Shown here piece by piece: positions 47,501 to 60,399 of a stretch of DNA of 64,000 bases (position 1 is the stretch's first letter; every line of letters starts with the position of its first letter). Under the pieces are notes generated by a model. The model was given only the letters and a program-made list of their open reading frames with translations, was not told the origin of the DNA and searched no databases. The stretch is from Adineta steineri (Eukaryota; Rotifera; Eurotatoria; Adinetida; Adinetidae), in the NCBI GenBank assembly GCA_905250115.1, contig CAJNOI010000003.1:1180523-1244522 (forward strand), given 5' to 3'. Both the position numbers and the translations under genes were made by a program.

Positions 47501-49507
47501 TTGTACATTTAATAAAGGAACTGCTGTATGATTAATTCTTGTAGTTGTTGTTGTTGTGGATGATGCTGTTTTAGTTGGTGATAACATATTAAGATATTTT
47601 GAAGATCAGAATTTAATAATTGTAATGAATTAAAATTAAGCCGCTTAAGAGGTACTGTTCTCTAAACATTTTATGTATGTATAAAACACTTCTTTTCTTA
47701 GATATGAGTGTGAACATGTTCATTCTATTGTCGTTTTTTCTTCTTCTTGTTGAATGTAGGAGAGTATGCTAGTGAAAAAAGAAAACGAGAAAAGCGGGAA
47801 GGAAGAACGACCGAGGTAGCACGCAATTAGATAACCTCAGGCATTAGTATTGCCGTCGAGAAAATGAACAACATCATTCAATCATTTGTTTTTCTTTACT
47901 ATTATATTTGTTTAACATTTGTTAAAAAATAAAATAAATCATTGCTCTAATGTTATTTTATATGAATAAATAAAGACTATGAAATGATATATATATTTAA
48001 TTCTTTTTTCTAGGATTCACATGAATTTCTTAATCTTGTGATTTCACTTATAACTGATGAAATAGATGCGATTAAAAATCAAATAAATGACCAATCATTA
48101 TTATTTTTACATAACATAATCGATCCAACAACGAATAATTTTCAATTTTGTTTAGCTACAGAACGTTGTTGTGAAATGTATGTAAGAAAGCAAAAAAACT
48201 ATATATATAATATATCATTTTACTTTGGTTAAAAGCAATTTTCTCTTCAACTTGAAATAAAACATATTTATATTTTCAAGAGTTGTCAGAGTAACTATTT
48301 TCCAAGTATTATCAGTAAATTAAACAAACTTTTATTATTCTTTCATTAACAAAAAGAAAATGCCCTTTTTTCTTCTCTTTGAACCAAAAAAAAAAGAATC
48401 ATCAAATCTAACAATCAAAATATTCCTCAAGGTTATGTTACGGATATAATATTTCCCTTCTATATAGCTGTGGTATGTCAACAATCAAAACTGAAATTCA
48501 TACAGCTTTACTAATTCATGTAACAGATGAAGAATTTAAAACAACTAAAACTAATTCTCTATCTGATTTACTTGAAAATTATTTTGCATCGGAATCAATG
48601 GATGGGTGTTATTGTGATAAATGTCAATCAAATCAACGAAAATATATAAAATATAGTCTTGAAAGATTACCTCGGTAATAGGATAAGAGAAAATCAAAAA
48701 GAAAACAAACTAATTTTAAATCTAGAATTTTTATTTTTTATTTAAAACGATGGCATATAACAAAGAATTCTAATGGTGAATTACAATCAGTATCCAAAGA
48801 AGATCATCCTATTGATTGTACACTTGATATAAATGTTTATCCATTTTGTTCAACAAATACTTTACAACCACCAATGATAAATTATTTAGAAGAACTACCT
48901 AATTTAAAAGATTTACTTAAACAACGTGAAGAACTTATAAATACTATTGAACCAAAACGAGCAAAATTAGAAGAAACTAATTCAGAAAAAATGGTAAGAG
49001 AACAAGAAAAAATCTATTAATAATTTATAATAAAGTGAGAACCCTTAGAGATTTATTCGCCAAGAAGAAGAAAAAAAAAGTAGAACTTATGAATAAACTT
49101 TCGTTTCTATTTTTAGGAAATGTACGAAGAAGAAAATGTTATCTCTACTCATGCTAATTATCGTCTTTTTGCTGTAATTAATCATCATGGTGGTTCAAGT
49201 GATGTTGGTAAGAAATAAAAAATTTTCTTTTTTTTTTCTTTGTCTTATCATAAATATTATTTTTAGGACATTATACATCAACAGTTTATGATGCTAAAGG
49301 GGATACATGGTGGACATATGATGATACATCCGTTACATCATGTACTGAACAACGAGTTTTAAAAGATTTAGCTCCTGATGCTTATGGTGTCATGTATATG
49401 CATAAGTAATTTGAGAAATAAGTTTTTTTTATAAATTTATATGTATCTATTTTTATAGAGATATATTGAAATTATTTCAACCTGTGATTGATAAATCAAT
49501 GCAGTGA
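44503..49507 (+). CDS. USP37: USP37-type ubiquitin-specific protease
   Basis: Twelve exons (44503-44809, 44858-45107, 45181-45261, 45324-45647, 45832-45972, 46062-46233, 48014-48177, 48468-48674, 48726-48993, 49117-49207, 49267-49405, 49459-49507) join to 730 residues. The enzyme is a cysteine protease removing ubiquitin; USP37 relatives act in cell-cycle control. Visible: an N-terminal PH-like domain (about 1-105), a serine/asparagine-rich linker, the Cys box NIGATCYMNS (C329), QQDSHEFL (the 1,780-bp intron falls inside it, after QQ), a zinc ribbon (CEIC and CDKC), and the His box with GHYTS (H670) followed by WWTYDD. Shorter than human USP37 (979); the ubiquitin-interacting motifs usually inserted in the catalytic domain were not found. 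Intron 6 contains an antisense gene. Catalytic set complete. Confidence 0.9.
46248..47587 (-). CDS. Membrane-anchored fibrinogen-domain protein nested in a USP37 intron
   Basis: Three minus-strand exons (47587-47292, 47096-46657, 46537-46248) give 341 residues. A threonine-rich cytosolic N-terminus, a single hydrophobic anchor at about 43-62 (CCFLFIHVLFYAIILTIVYI) and no signal peptide suggest a type II membrane protein. The extracellular part is a fibrinogen C-terminal domain: WIEYRRGFGN, DFWIGNENLHWLT, then YRIKISEYHGD, NCPQKHGGGGWWY and IGWKSDRHYSFQRVNMAI. Such domains bind glycans or acetylated groups (for example FIBCD1, ficolins). The gene lies entirely in the 1,780-bp intron 6 of the USP37-like gene on the opposite strand; its stop is only 14 bases from that intron's donor. 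Intact and spliced, so it looks functional; ligand unknown. Confidence 0.85.
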
Positions 49508-50898
49508 AAATGATCTATTTTTTATTTCTATCTACAAAACTTTTTCATGATAAATCTCGCATTTGTTCGTATTTTTCTCTAGTTCTCGGTGAATCAACAC
49601 CGACCGTGTTCTTTATATACATATAAAGTTATATTTTTTTTTTGTTATATTCCTATATATGAACGATAAAAAAAAATAGTAAATTGATATTATGTTCTAA
49701 GTTGATTCTTTATTTTTTTTTTTCAAAACATATAATAAACAAAACAATGAAGTATTTTAACATAATTTTGTTTATGAATTCATTTATGGTAATATGTGTC
49801 ACAGAAGATCATGACTGAATAATCAAACATTGTTAATAAAAAATAAATGAATATTGTTCTATAGAGACATGTCTCCATCCTAAAATATATATCAATAAAT
49901 TATTTAAATAATATTTCTTTGTAATATGACAAAGAAAAGTAAATTAATCTTGATGACAAAAGATCAAACATTGTCTTAAAAAATAATTATGTTCTTATGA
50001 TTGCATACAATATAACTATTTTCTTCTTGTTTTTATCATCATAATATATTTCTTAGCTTTGAGTATTTGAAATATTAAATATTTATAACATATGGTAACA
50101 ATAAAACAAAATCAACATAGAACAAAACTATAATTGATTTTCAAAGGTTCGTGTATTCATACTTCGAACTATTCGGTTTAATCATTGCACATGTAAATAA
50201 ACGAACGATTGAATCAGCATTTGTACAAAAAAAGAAATGTCTTGACAATACCCTAACAAGATGTAGATTCAGGCAATTTTACAATTGGTTGTTTTATTTT
50301 CTATGGATTCATTTTAACGATGTAGACATTTTTTGAATTGTACAAAAAACGGATTTTTTTTCTTATAATCCAATATTCATACTTAATTAAACTAGTCATT
50401 TCTCTGGCTAATTATCTTCCTAATTAAGATAGATATACATGAAAAGAAAATCTTTAGGTATTAAAAATCTCGACAGATCATGATATATATTAACCTTGCA
50501 GAAAATCAGGTCAAGTTATTTACTTCCTCTTAATTTTCAATAAAATTGTTTTTGAATAGATAATGAATTTATAAGAAGATAAGTAGACATTTATCATTTG
50601 AATTGCATATAAATATTCGTTGTACTAAATTCATATGCATGATATATGATCATCAAATTTCAATAACGATGATTCCAAGTTAGCCTTCGATTTTAAAACA
50701 ACAGAAATTTAATACTAATTCATTATACATATGAAATTGATCGTAAAATCATTCGTCAATATATAATCTCATTTTTCTCTATTCTATTCTCATTTGTACA
50801 TTATTAGTTTATTTATCAAATTAAGAAGAAGAAAAACAAAATACTTTTGAAATTCAAAGAAATAGTGTCTTTCATTTTGTTAATTATAATGATTTCTA
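49508..50898. other. Convergent intergenic region
   Basis: AT-rich sequence between the 3' ends of the USP37-like and innexin genes. A 61-residue frame at 50,151-50,336 has no domain. Nothing else recognised. Confidence 0.45.
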
Positions 50899-52211
50899 TT
50901 ATACACCAGATCCATCATGTAATTTACGATAAAATAAGTCATCAAGAATTTCAGCAACAATAATTGTATTCGAATTAGCTCCTATAATCCATAGAGCAAA
51001 TAGATTATCAATAGGAAAATATCGTAGAAAATGACGAAATTGTATTTCTCTTGTTTTATGAGTTTTAATAATTAATTCTAAATGTTGTACAACAAAAACA
51101 TTACGTGAATGACGAAAAAATATTCGATAAATAAAACGTATTGTATCCATTATTGTTATTAATAATAATATCCAAAACCATATCCAAAGAATAAAATACA
51201 TTTTTTCAATAAATATATTAATAATAAGTATACATTCAACTGTATAATGATGACGTTCACCTAATTCACGTATTTGAAAATCACATAATGTAATTCGTGG
51301 AAATAATTTACTTTCTGGTAATGAAAAACCAGATATTAATGTACCTAAGACATTTAAACCATATTGAAGATAATAAACATCATGATAACTAAGAAAATAT
51401 TGTAGAAATACAATTTGAAATATTAAATTGATGATGTAAAGAAATTTTATAAAAAAATAAAAGTAAACAAGTGAAACGCCCGTACGACCTTGACAAAATA
51501 AACGACATTGTCGATTTATACGATGAAATAAAGATGATTTATCATGCTTGTGGGGATTTACATATTCTTCATAACGTTGTAGACTGTCAGCAATATATTG
51601 CACAACTAATCATATCAATAAAAGATCAACATATGCAAAAAAAAAAGAAATGTTCGTAATATGATCCATACCTGCACCACGTTCTTTATCAACATCTAAT
51701 GATTCGTATTTATTAGCTGCATCAACAAGATTTCGAAGTGATAAACCAAATTTATCATTAAACGATTGCCATATTATACGTGGTAAACTAAAGAAAAGTG
51801 CTTGTAGTAAAAGAACAAAATTAATCCATTGATAGTATTTTAATGTTCGTTCACGTCGTAAATTATAATCTTGTGGAATGGATTGATGTTTTGCTACATG
51901 ATATGTATTCTGTAAATAACATAATCGATTTGTATATGCTTCATAATTTCCAGTAAATTGAGCAGGTACCCAACATTGTAATGGGTCACCTAAGAAAGAT
52001 AAATAAATTGTTTTATTTTTTTTTCAAATTATGTCGTTTTCTTACCAGCATATTGATATGTCGAAATAGCTAAACAAAAACAAACTAATGCGGCAACTGT
52101 ATAACGATTATGAAGTCGATCTACAAGTCGATCATCATACGAATCGTCATCACCACCTTTCTTTCTACCGGCAAATCGTTTGGCATTATCAATGACTGCA
52201 GTGAAATCCAT
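50899..52211 (-). CDS. Innexin gap-junction protein
   Basis: Three minus-strand exons (52211-52046, 51989-51672, 51605-50899) give 396 residues. Innexins form gap junctions and membrane channels in invertebrates. Diagnostic features: first loop cysteines (PLQCW, C61; NRLCYLQ, C79), the YYQW signature (107-110) at the start of the second membrane span, second loop cysteines in ITLCDF and TVECILIINIFIEK, and four hydrophobic spans (about 36-53, 110-125, 200-230 and 290-310). The ATG at 52,211 gives a cytosolic N-terminus of normal size (MDFTAVIDNA). An acceptor-like TATTTCAG lies about 50 bases upstream, so a 5' UTR intron or trans-splice site is likely. Length is typical. Which innexin subgroup is not determined. 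Confidence 0.95.
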
Positions 52212-53638
52212 TGATTTAAATCAATATTGTTCTTCTCGTTCATATGTAAGAAAGTTTGTCTGAAATAAATATTAGATATCATTATATTAGAAGACATATT
52301 TATAAGAACATAAAAAAGAATCCTCCATAGAAAAAAAACCAAAAGGTTACCAGATATATATACACAGCTTGTCGGCGACATCATTCTATGATGCAATCAT
52401 CATAGTGATAACGAGCTAAGACACCAACATATATGTTTATATTGGTTTAAGAAAGATCATTAGATAGTATGAAAACCATACTTGTTTAGTAATCAATCAA
52501 ATAAAAGACAAAGTTAGAAATACAATACATGGTTAATAATTTGTACAAAGTTTGTCTTATTAATGTTCTCTTGAATGAAAAAAAAGAAAGAGTTATGTAC
52601 TTACAATGTATAGTCATAACCGCAACACAAAACATCGAGCGCTTTTTTTTTGATTTACGTGTGAAAAAAAATCAATGCGAAGAAAAAGAAGAAAAAAAAT
52701 AGATGAAAGGTACAGAATAAATAAGAGAGAGAGGTGATCCAATGTGTTAATGTACGAATGTAACGAGCAGAAATGAAACAAAATGGTCACCCATTTACTC
52801 GTATACTAAGGAAACGAAAAAGAAACATTAATAAAAGAAAAAAAAAAGAGAACGCAAAAGAACAGCATATACTAAAAGTGAATCTAATGTTAGGCCACAT
52901 CAGTTATTCGCTAATAAAAAAGGGACGAGTTCTATTTATTTTACATATTCAACATTTATGCTGCCAGGAATAATTAAAGAAGAATAAAAAAAAAGGGGCA
53001 TACATTTTCTACTTCGAATCAATTATTGGATAGAGAAAAGAGAATCGATGATTTAGTTTTACAATGACAACAATCTGTTTTCTCTTCTATAGATATAATT
53101 GTCGGTACATGTTACAAATCTACTACGATAAAAAAAGAGCGTAGATTAGTTCGTAATGAGTATAGATAAAGATGTATTCAGAAGAAACAATCAAAAATGA
53201 AAATACTTAAAAATATATATTGTGTTTTGTCTTCGAATTGTGCATAAAGAAAGTCTTGCAATGATTACATTTAGTAGAATTATATTAATATAATTATGTA
53301 TTATAAAAATAGCTAAATCAATTTCCTGATAGATATATCACACTTATTTCAGCTTTTCGTATTACTGCTTTATAATATATATAAAAACCTGAAAAGAACC
53401 AATAATTCTCCCTCAATTTTTAGAAAACTACTCGTAAAGTTCTTAAAACATGTGAGAATTGTAATTCATAAACTTTTTAACTCCTATGTGCTTCTATAAT
53501 TAGACAATTCAGTGTGATTATGATAAATTAGATTGTAGGAAGTAAGAAATAACTCGATCATTTCATTGAAAACAGAGATATCACCGAAATTCGTATCTAA
53601 ACTATTAAAAATATAAACCTGAAAACATTCCTATGATA
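52212..53638. other. Intergenic, upstream of innexin
   Basis: AT-rich with A-rich runs. A lysine-rich frame at 52,773-52,973 shows no domain. No element recognised beyond the acceptor-like site near 52,261. Confidence 0.4.
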
Positions 53639-54003
53639 ACCTAAGCAGCCAAGAATTTTGGAGAAGCGCTAAATCGGAAACCGCGATTGTATCTCATTCA
53701 CGCTCGGAAAAAAAACACCGATTTATCAGTTTTTGGCGTTTTTTTTCCGTATAATTTCTAGTTTTTGAACGTAAAAGCAACAAAAAAATCCAGTTTTTTG
53801 AGCGTTAAAATGCACTGCTTTCAGATTGCAGAAAATTACAGAAGTAAAAGCACGTTTTAACGCTCAAAAACTAGAAATTATATGGAAAAAAAACGCCAAA
53901 AACCGATAAAACGGCGTTTTATTTTCGAGCTTGAATAAGATACAATTGCGGTTCCTGATTGAGCGTTTAAACGCGTTTCTCCAAATTCTTGTCTGCTTGG
54001 GAA
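53639..54003. mobile_element. Foldback element of about 365 bp with almost full-length inverted arms
   Basis: CCTAAGCAGCCAAGAATTTT at the left end is complementary to AAATTCTTGTCTGCTTGGG at the right. Complementarity continues inward through the CGCTCGGAAAAAAAACACCG / CGGCGTTTTATTTTCGAGC blocks and TTTGGCGTTTTTTTTCCGTA to a short centre at about 53,812-53,838. No coding capacity. A foldback or MITE-type element; target-site duplications could not be fixed by eye. Confidence 0.75.
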
Positions 54004-55765
54004 TCGATTGTCAGATATAATCAAAAATTAAATACTTTTATTTTTACCTTTGAAAGACCTTCATAGATTTTTTTTCCAGTAAATATGTCACCATAAAAAA
54101 GACAAAATATAACACTACCTTTTTCTTGTGTTATAATAACAAATTATTTATTATTCACGAAACGATTATGCATAACCTTGCATATCGATGATAAATTGCA
54201 TTTTTATATTTTACTATTCTACTATTTATCTATGCTACTCATCATGACCTACATCACTTCCTGAACAATAGGAAAAAAATCTTATGACCTTCGTCGTTGT
54301 CTACTTGATTTGCTTGAATAATTAACCCATAGCATCATATTTTTTTGAATGCTAATAAGTTAAACAATATTACAATGAGATGATATATTGAAAAATAAAA
54401 TATCAATAAATATTTGTATGTAATTTCTATACTCATTAATCTTTCAGAAATTATATAATCAATACAAAATTTATGATTTATATGAACAATGTCGCATTGA
54501 TTACATACTAAATCATTTTCAATATAACAGACAATTAATATATTTCATTTACTTATAATTCAAAACATGAATTTCTTTTAATATCATTTTTGATTTAAAA
54601 ATAACTTTTTCAAGGTAATAATTACATGCTGACATATATCTGTTAATATTATATATATGGAAAAAAATTCATTAACACTAGAAACTAATATGAAATAATG
54701 AAAAACACCTGGAGTAAAAATTTATTTCTTGTATATTTTCTAAAATATTCATTTTGAATGAGTTCATTCAAGAAAAGAAAAACTTTATGCTTGATTAAAA
54801 ATTTTGCAAGTAATATTTATGACTATAATTATAAACTATCAACGATTATCACGAAACTTATGTAATCAACAATACGGTTTCTTGTTACATTATTCTTTCA
54901 ATCAAATACTATTCTCTAGATCTTGTAATAATTATGCATGCTTATTAACGTTTCATTTCCTCAATTCAATGAAATTTCTTGTTTTAAAACGTAATCAGAA
55001 AACTTAAAAAAGCGTAAAAATTCAAACATAACAAATTACTTGTATTCTATTCTAAAAATATCATTTCTTTCCAACAATCATTAATACATATTATATTTTT
55101 TTTGTATTTGAATATATTTCCAAAAAGCAAAGACAGTAACTACTGTTCTCATGAAATCCATTGTTAGCTGTTAAACCGTCATAAAATGAAAACATAGTGC
55201 AAAGAAAGAAAAATAGACGTGAACAAATAAATGAAAAACAGATAGATAAAGATAAACATACACACAGGCACAATAATACATATATAGATAATCAAGAAAG
55301 AAAAAGATTTATTTAATCTCATCAATTGAATAACAATTAAAAACAAAAAGAAGTTAAACAAGAAAGGAAAGATCTACAATAATGTTAAAACTAAATGTGT
55401 GCAGGTATGCATAGACAATATATGAAATAATGAAAATCTCCATTATTGCATATATTTCTCCATGAAATTAATATTCTTATAAGCTAACCATAAGCAATTA
55501 TTCAAATCAAAAAAAAACGAGAGAAAGGAAAGAATAAAGAAAACATTAATTTCCTAGATTAATTATAGTTATTATTTTCTTTCGCTTTTGTTATATGTAT
55601 TTCATGAATCACAGATGCGCAACGCCAGAAATAAAAAAGGATATATATATATGTTTATATATAGAAATAAACGAGAAAGAAAACAGAACCGTATGATAAA
55701 GTCTTTTTCACTTGTTTCTTTTCCCCCTAGGCATACTAATGTATATATATACACAACTTGATTGT
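54004..55765. other. Intergenic, downstream of the Na+/Ca2+ exchanger
   Basis: AT-rich sequence without conserved frames. Several hydrophobic minus-strand frames near 55,091-55,361 are low-complexity and lack splice context. Confidence 0.4.
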
Positions 55766-58700
55766 TTAACTTTGCCATGCAATATATCCATATGCTTGAA
55801 GACTTGATAATGTTAAATATCCAATCCAAAGAAAAACAAAAATTATTGAACATATATATTTAGGTATTGTTGGTCCACCTAAAATAAATAAAATAATTAT
55901 ACAAAAAAAAAATAAAAAAAATAATCTAACCAAGTTCTGCTTTGCCAAATACACTCAAAAATCGTCGTAGTATAAGTATAGTCATACCAAGAATGCAACA
56001 AACCGAGAAGACTAATACACTAAATGATAAATCACCAGCTTTGACTGTAAATGGAAGATTCTAAAAAAAAACGAAAGATAAATTAAAAAGATAATCGATC
56101 GTAATATATTTCTCAGGAGAATAGAAATTTTTAATTAGAAAGTTTTTTTTCTTACTTTTGATTCCCAATAGATTGCTGCAACAAGCCATGGAAGTCCAAG
56201 ACCGAGAAAAACATTGACACTATTCGATCCTGTTACATTACCAATAGCATCATCAGCTGATTTCGAATTTTTCGCAGCAATCATTGATGCAAATGTATCA
56301 GGTAATGATGTACCAAGTGCAACAAATGATATAGCTGTTATACTATCTTTTAATCCAACTAAACAACCAAATATAGCCGCTACATCACCAACAACAGCAG
56401 TTAGAAGAGCAATGAAGAAAAGTGAAACAAAAAATGTTAACCAACCACCAGCCATTGCTGTTGGTGGTACAAAAGCAAAAAGTACCTATTTATAAAAACA
56501 AAATTAATTATTAAAATTTTTATTTTTTGTAATATAAATATACCTTCCAGAAAAATGCAAGTGCATGACCAATATAATGACCAAATTTAGCTGTTTCTAA
56601 ATCACCACCATTAACATTCATAGCATCTTGAAATTGTTGACCCCAAGATGTTTTTGTTACACTTAATTTATCCATATCAACTTGAACAAGTGACGCCATT
56701 TTATTTGCCATTGTTTTATAATCTAAATGAAAGAAATATTGTTTTTGATTTTTTTTTATATACAAAATTTACCATCATCATTAATAATTGTAACAACAGT
56801 TTTTGTATGTTTGCCTATTGTTGCACCACCAGTTGGATCATAGATTTCAACAGCAAAACTTTCATCTTTTTCAGCTTCAAGATCATTTATAATTGGTATA
56901 GCAATTATTTTTGATATTTCACCATGTTCAAATATAATTTCACTTTGAGATGCTAAAAAAAGAAAAATGATATCTTTTGTATGATAAAAAGGATAGAAGA
57001 AAAAAAAAAAAGCATGAATGTCAAGGAAGTAGTTGTCGTTGATAAGAATTAAATCGATTAACATCAGACAAAGCCTTTTTTTGTTCTTTTATTCTCTATT
57101 AAATGCCGATTGTCTACGGGCAAGAATATTTATTCGAACTATTATGTTAATAAAAGGTATTGTCAATTATTATCGAATAAAAGCTTGTTTTGTTATATAT
57201 AAAAAAATATTAATGACTTACGTTCATAATCTCTTGTTGCAACAGCATCAATATCTTTTGTTCGATAATGTACACTGACACGACCGTCAGCACCATTGAC
57301 TCGTACTAATTTTATTTCAGCTTTACCAACACTTTCTTTAACTAATGTAATAGGTTCTTCGAATTCAATCACACCCGGTTCTATAAAAATAAATGAATGT
57401 GAATATAGTTATTCAGTTTATGTAATCTACCATCATCATTGATAATTGTTACAAGTGCAATCGTTTTTGAACCTAATTTAGCACGAACTTCTTCACCTTC
57501 TGGTAATGATAATTTAACAAAAAATGTTTCATCTGGTTCCCATTGATTATCATCGATAACATGAATAGTAATTCTTTTTTCTTGTTGACCACGTTCCATT
57601 TTAAATTCTTCGGATAATTTAACATAATCTTCACCCGCTGTTGCAGTTCCATCAATTGTATCAAGTCTAGTGACAAAATTATATTATTAAATTTAGCGAC
57701 AAAAGATTATTGATGCATGAAATGCGAAATAAATGTAGCTTTTTTTTCTAAAGAAAAAGCGTGCAAGAATTTAGCTTAAAGCAGGCAAATATAAAGCAAA
57801 GAATAGGCAGGTTTTATACAATCTATAAAAGCATATATCATGCAAACTTTTCTCATATTATCTTTTGATCTTATTTGAAAGAATACTTGAAATTATATTA
57901 TTGGTTAATGAAGGGGTCAAACAGTAGGTGGATATTTGAATACAATTAGTGATGTAGGAAAATAGGTTTTCTAGTTGATGAAAACAACAAATACACCAGA
58001 CGTCAAAATATAATAACAAGTATATGGACTATGTGATCGGGACCTACCGAAAATGAAGAACGGAATTCACGAAGCCGTATCTAACGACTTCGACAGTTAC
58101 ACGCTGTTCACGTTCAAGTACAGCATAACTGGATGAAGCAAACTCAAGTATAGCCAAACGTGGATCATCATCAACTTCTATTTTTGATAATGTTCCCTTT
58201 CTACCAAATGAATGTTCAGCCGGAAAATTCCCATCAACAGGCTGTGGTTTAATAGCTCGTTCGTAAATCTAAACGAACCAGGGTGTAATAGTTTTTTTTC
58301 TTATTTCATTCTCAAATATAAAAAGATCATAAAAGAGTTACTTCGGTAAAAAAAAGAAGAATGCATCAAATTAGTAATTAAAAGAATGTATATATATATA
58401 AATATATAGATCAATATAATTCTTTTTATGCAGCATGGCGTTAATAAAATAGCGTATATATGCACGAGTGATTAAACGAACGGAGCGAAAAAAAATAAAC
58501 ACCTGAATCGAACATCGACATCAATCGGACCCCTTCGTTTGACTTTAAGATTAACTTTTTGTTCACGTTCAAGTATAGCATATGTTGTTGTAGAAAATTC
58601 AATTAATGCTCGATGATCATCAGGATCAATAGTATCATCTTCATCACCTGTTCTTGATACTAATGATGCTCGTTGATCAACCACCAGTGAATCACGATTA

Positions 58701-60399
58701 TGTACTTCAGAATAGATCTGTTTGGATAATTATATATAGATAGATAGATAGATAGATACGTAATAAAATATTAACTTAGATAATTAAAAATCAAAACATA
58801 TTTCTCCTAATTAATTAAATTATTACAAACCTCTTGTAGTTTGTCAGGCAAATTAAGAAATAAAGATTTGCCACCGGTAAGCATTCGAGCACCTTGAATA
58901 CGATATTGCATACGTGATCGATGCATACTTTCACTTAATTTAGCTGCAAATAATTGTGCTTTATCTTCTAATGATAAATTTGTTGTTTGACCAAGATCCT
59001 ATAGAAAAAGAAATTTTTTCATCAATATTGTTTACAATATTAATTAAAACATACACGTAAGAATTGTAGAAGTTCATCTTTACGAAAATTACGTGGACTA
59101 CCATTTTCGTCACGTTCTGGTGGTGCTAGAAAAATAGAACATTAGATATATGTCACGTATATAATCAGTGTTTCGAAAATATTGACAATATACATAGGAA
59201 AAAGAAAAAGCCTTGACTTACTTAATATGAGTGTTTGTTCCTCTTCGTCCATGTCAATTTTCTTTGAAGCAAAGAAATTTTTTTCAGCCTAATAAAACAT
59301 CAAGATCATTTTGCCTTTGTTTTTATCTAAACGTTCATTTACCAGAAATGCTAAAATGACAACCAACGGAAACATGAGAAATGTAATGACAGCTTCCCAA
59401 AGATCAACAACATCTTTTGATATAACCGATAAGACAATGAACATCCATATATAAGCAAAAAATCCAAAGAAAGATGTGATCTATTTTAATATATAATTAC
59501 AGATTTATATCTTAGAAATATTTTCAAAAAAAGCGTTAATTACCATAAAAACACTGTACAATTTAACTTTCCTTGTTTCTGGAGCCTTAATAGCAGAAAT
59601 ACATAACGCAGAAATCATTAATAAATTATAAGCAGCTGAACCAACAACTAAAATAATAAATAAAAAACTGATTAATAATATTGCTCTTTTTATTTCTTAG
59701 AATGCTTTGTTTTTTAAGATCACCACAAAGGGTTTCCGCAAAATACATCTAGTCATATATATAAAGGTTAAAATAGAATATCATGACCTTATCATCTGCT
59801 AATCTAATAAAAAAAAAATATATGTTTCTGACATTACATTTAGAAAAGATAATTTATATTCTTATTTTAATTAAGTGCAGTTTTTGATAGATGAGATCTT
59901 CTTTAGTTGAAAATCTAATTAGATTCTTACTAGTTCCAGGACCAAGTTCTCCAGCTTCAAAACGATTTCCAACTATTTCAATAATTGATAGAAGAATTTC
60001 AGGTGAACTTGAACCAAGTGCCATTAATGTTAAATTAGCAACAGTATCATTCCATGTACGAACTTCAACAGTTAAATATTTATCTTTTTCACCTGGATCA
60101 GGATAACGTATTTTTCGTCTTTTTGATGTTATAGTTTCAATTGAAGACATAAATATATCGGCAATAATAGCAATACCAAGAAAAAGATATAGTAAAAAAA
60201 TAAAATATAATACTGCTCGTAATTTTATTGGCATGCATGCTTCAATACCTATTCATTAATAGAAAAATAAAACAAAAGAAATATTAATTATTTCACGGTT
60301 AAGAAAAAAATGATTACCAAATGGTAATAAAAGACCACGAGCAGAACATTTAAATTTTTGACAACTGACACCAGTAAAATTAGCAATTTCGTCTGTCAT
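55766..60399 (-). CDS. SLC8: Na+/Ca2+ exchanger (NCX/Calx, SLC8 family)
   Basis: Fifteen exons are used per transcript, of sixteen present: 60399-60318, 60248-59931, 59647-59544, 59480-59343, 59288-59222, 59125-59055, 58998-58831, then 58717-58503 OR 58268-58048, then 57666-57431, 57380-57222, 56952-56773, 56722-56544, 56485-56156, 56060-55931, 55878-55766. The product is 829 or 831 residues. It swaps Na+ for Ca2+ across the plasma membrane. Visible: alpha-1 repeat [15 protein letters not shown] (E111), a cytosolic loop with two Calx-beta Ca2+-sensor domains (each ending TIINDDG), and alpha-2 repeat [13 protein letters not shown] (D702). The two candidate exons for the start of the first Calx-beta domain have identical phases, so they are probably mutually exclusive. 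No cleaved signal peptide is evident; the N-terminus starts [10 protein letters not shown] with a glycosylation site. Confidence 0.95.
58048..58268 (-). CDS. SLC8: Alternative NCX exon 8b (first Calx-beta domain start)
   Basis: Starts [10 protein letters not shown] after a GTTTAG acceptor and ends at CATTTTCG before GTAGGT. It encodes [20 protein letters not shown], parallel to [19 protein letters not shown] in the exon at 58,503-58,717. Both exons enter in phase 0 and leave in phase 2. Using both would shift the frame, since 8b would then be entered in phase 2. Confidence 0.8.
58503..58717 (-). CDS. SLC8: Alternative NCX exon 8a (first Calx-beta domain start)
   Basis: Starts [10 protein letters not shown] and ends DVRFR before GTGTTT. 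Its first third is acidic ([10 protein letters not shown]), unlike exon 8b ([10 protein letters not shown]), while the Calx-beta part is alike. The two versions would give the Ca2+ sensor different N-terminal linkers and first strands. Confidence 0.8.
58731..58760. repeat. (GATA)n microsatellite
   Basis: About six GATA/ATAG units in the intron upstream of exon 8a of the exchanger gene. Confidence 0.85.

Noticed and set aside
58048-58717. Both NCX exons 8a and 8b used in one transcript
   Set aside because: 8a leaves in phase 2 while 8b must be entered in phase 0, so joining both breaks the frame.
59055-59057. NCX exon 6 donor at GTGTAT (exon ending 59057)
   Set aside because: It puts the next exon out of frame; the GTATGT donor two bases further (exon ending 59055) restores phase and is closer to consensus.
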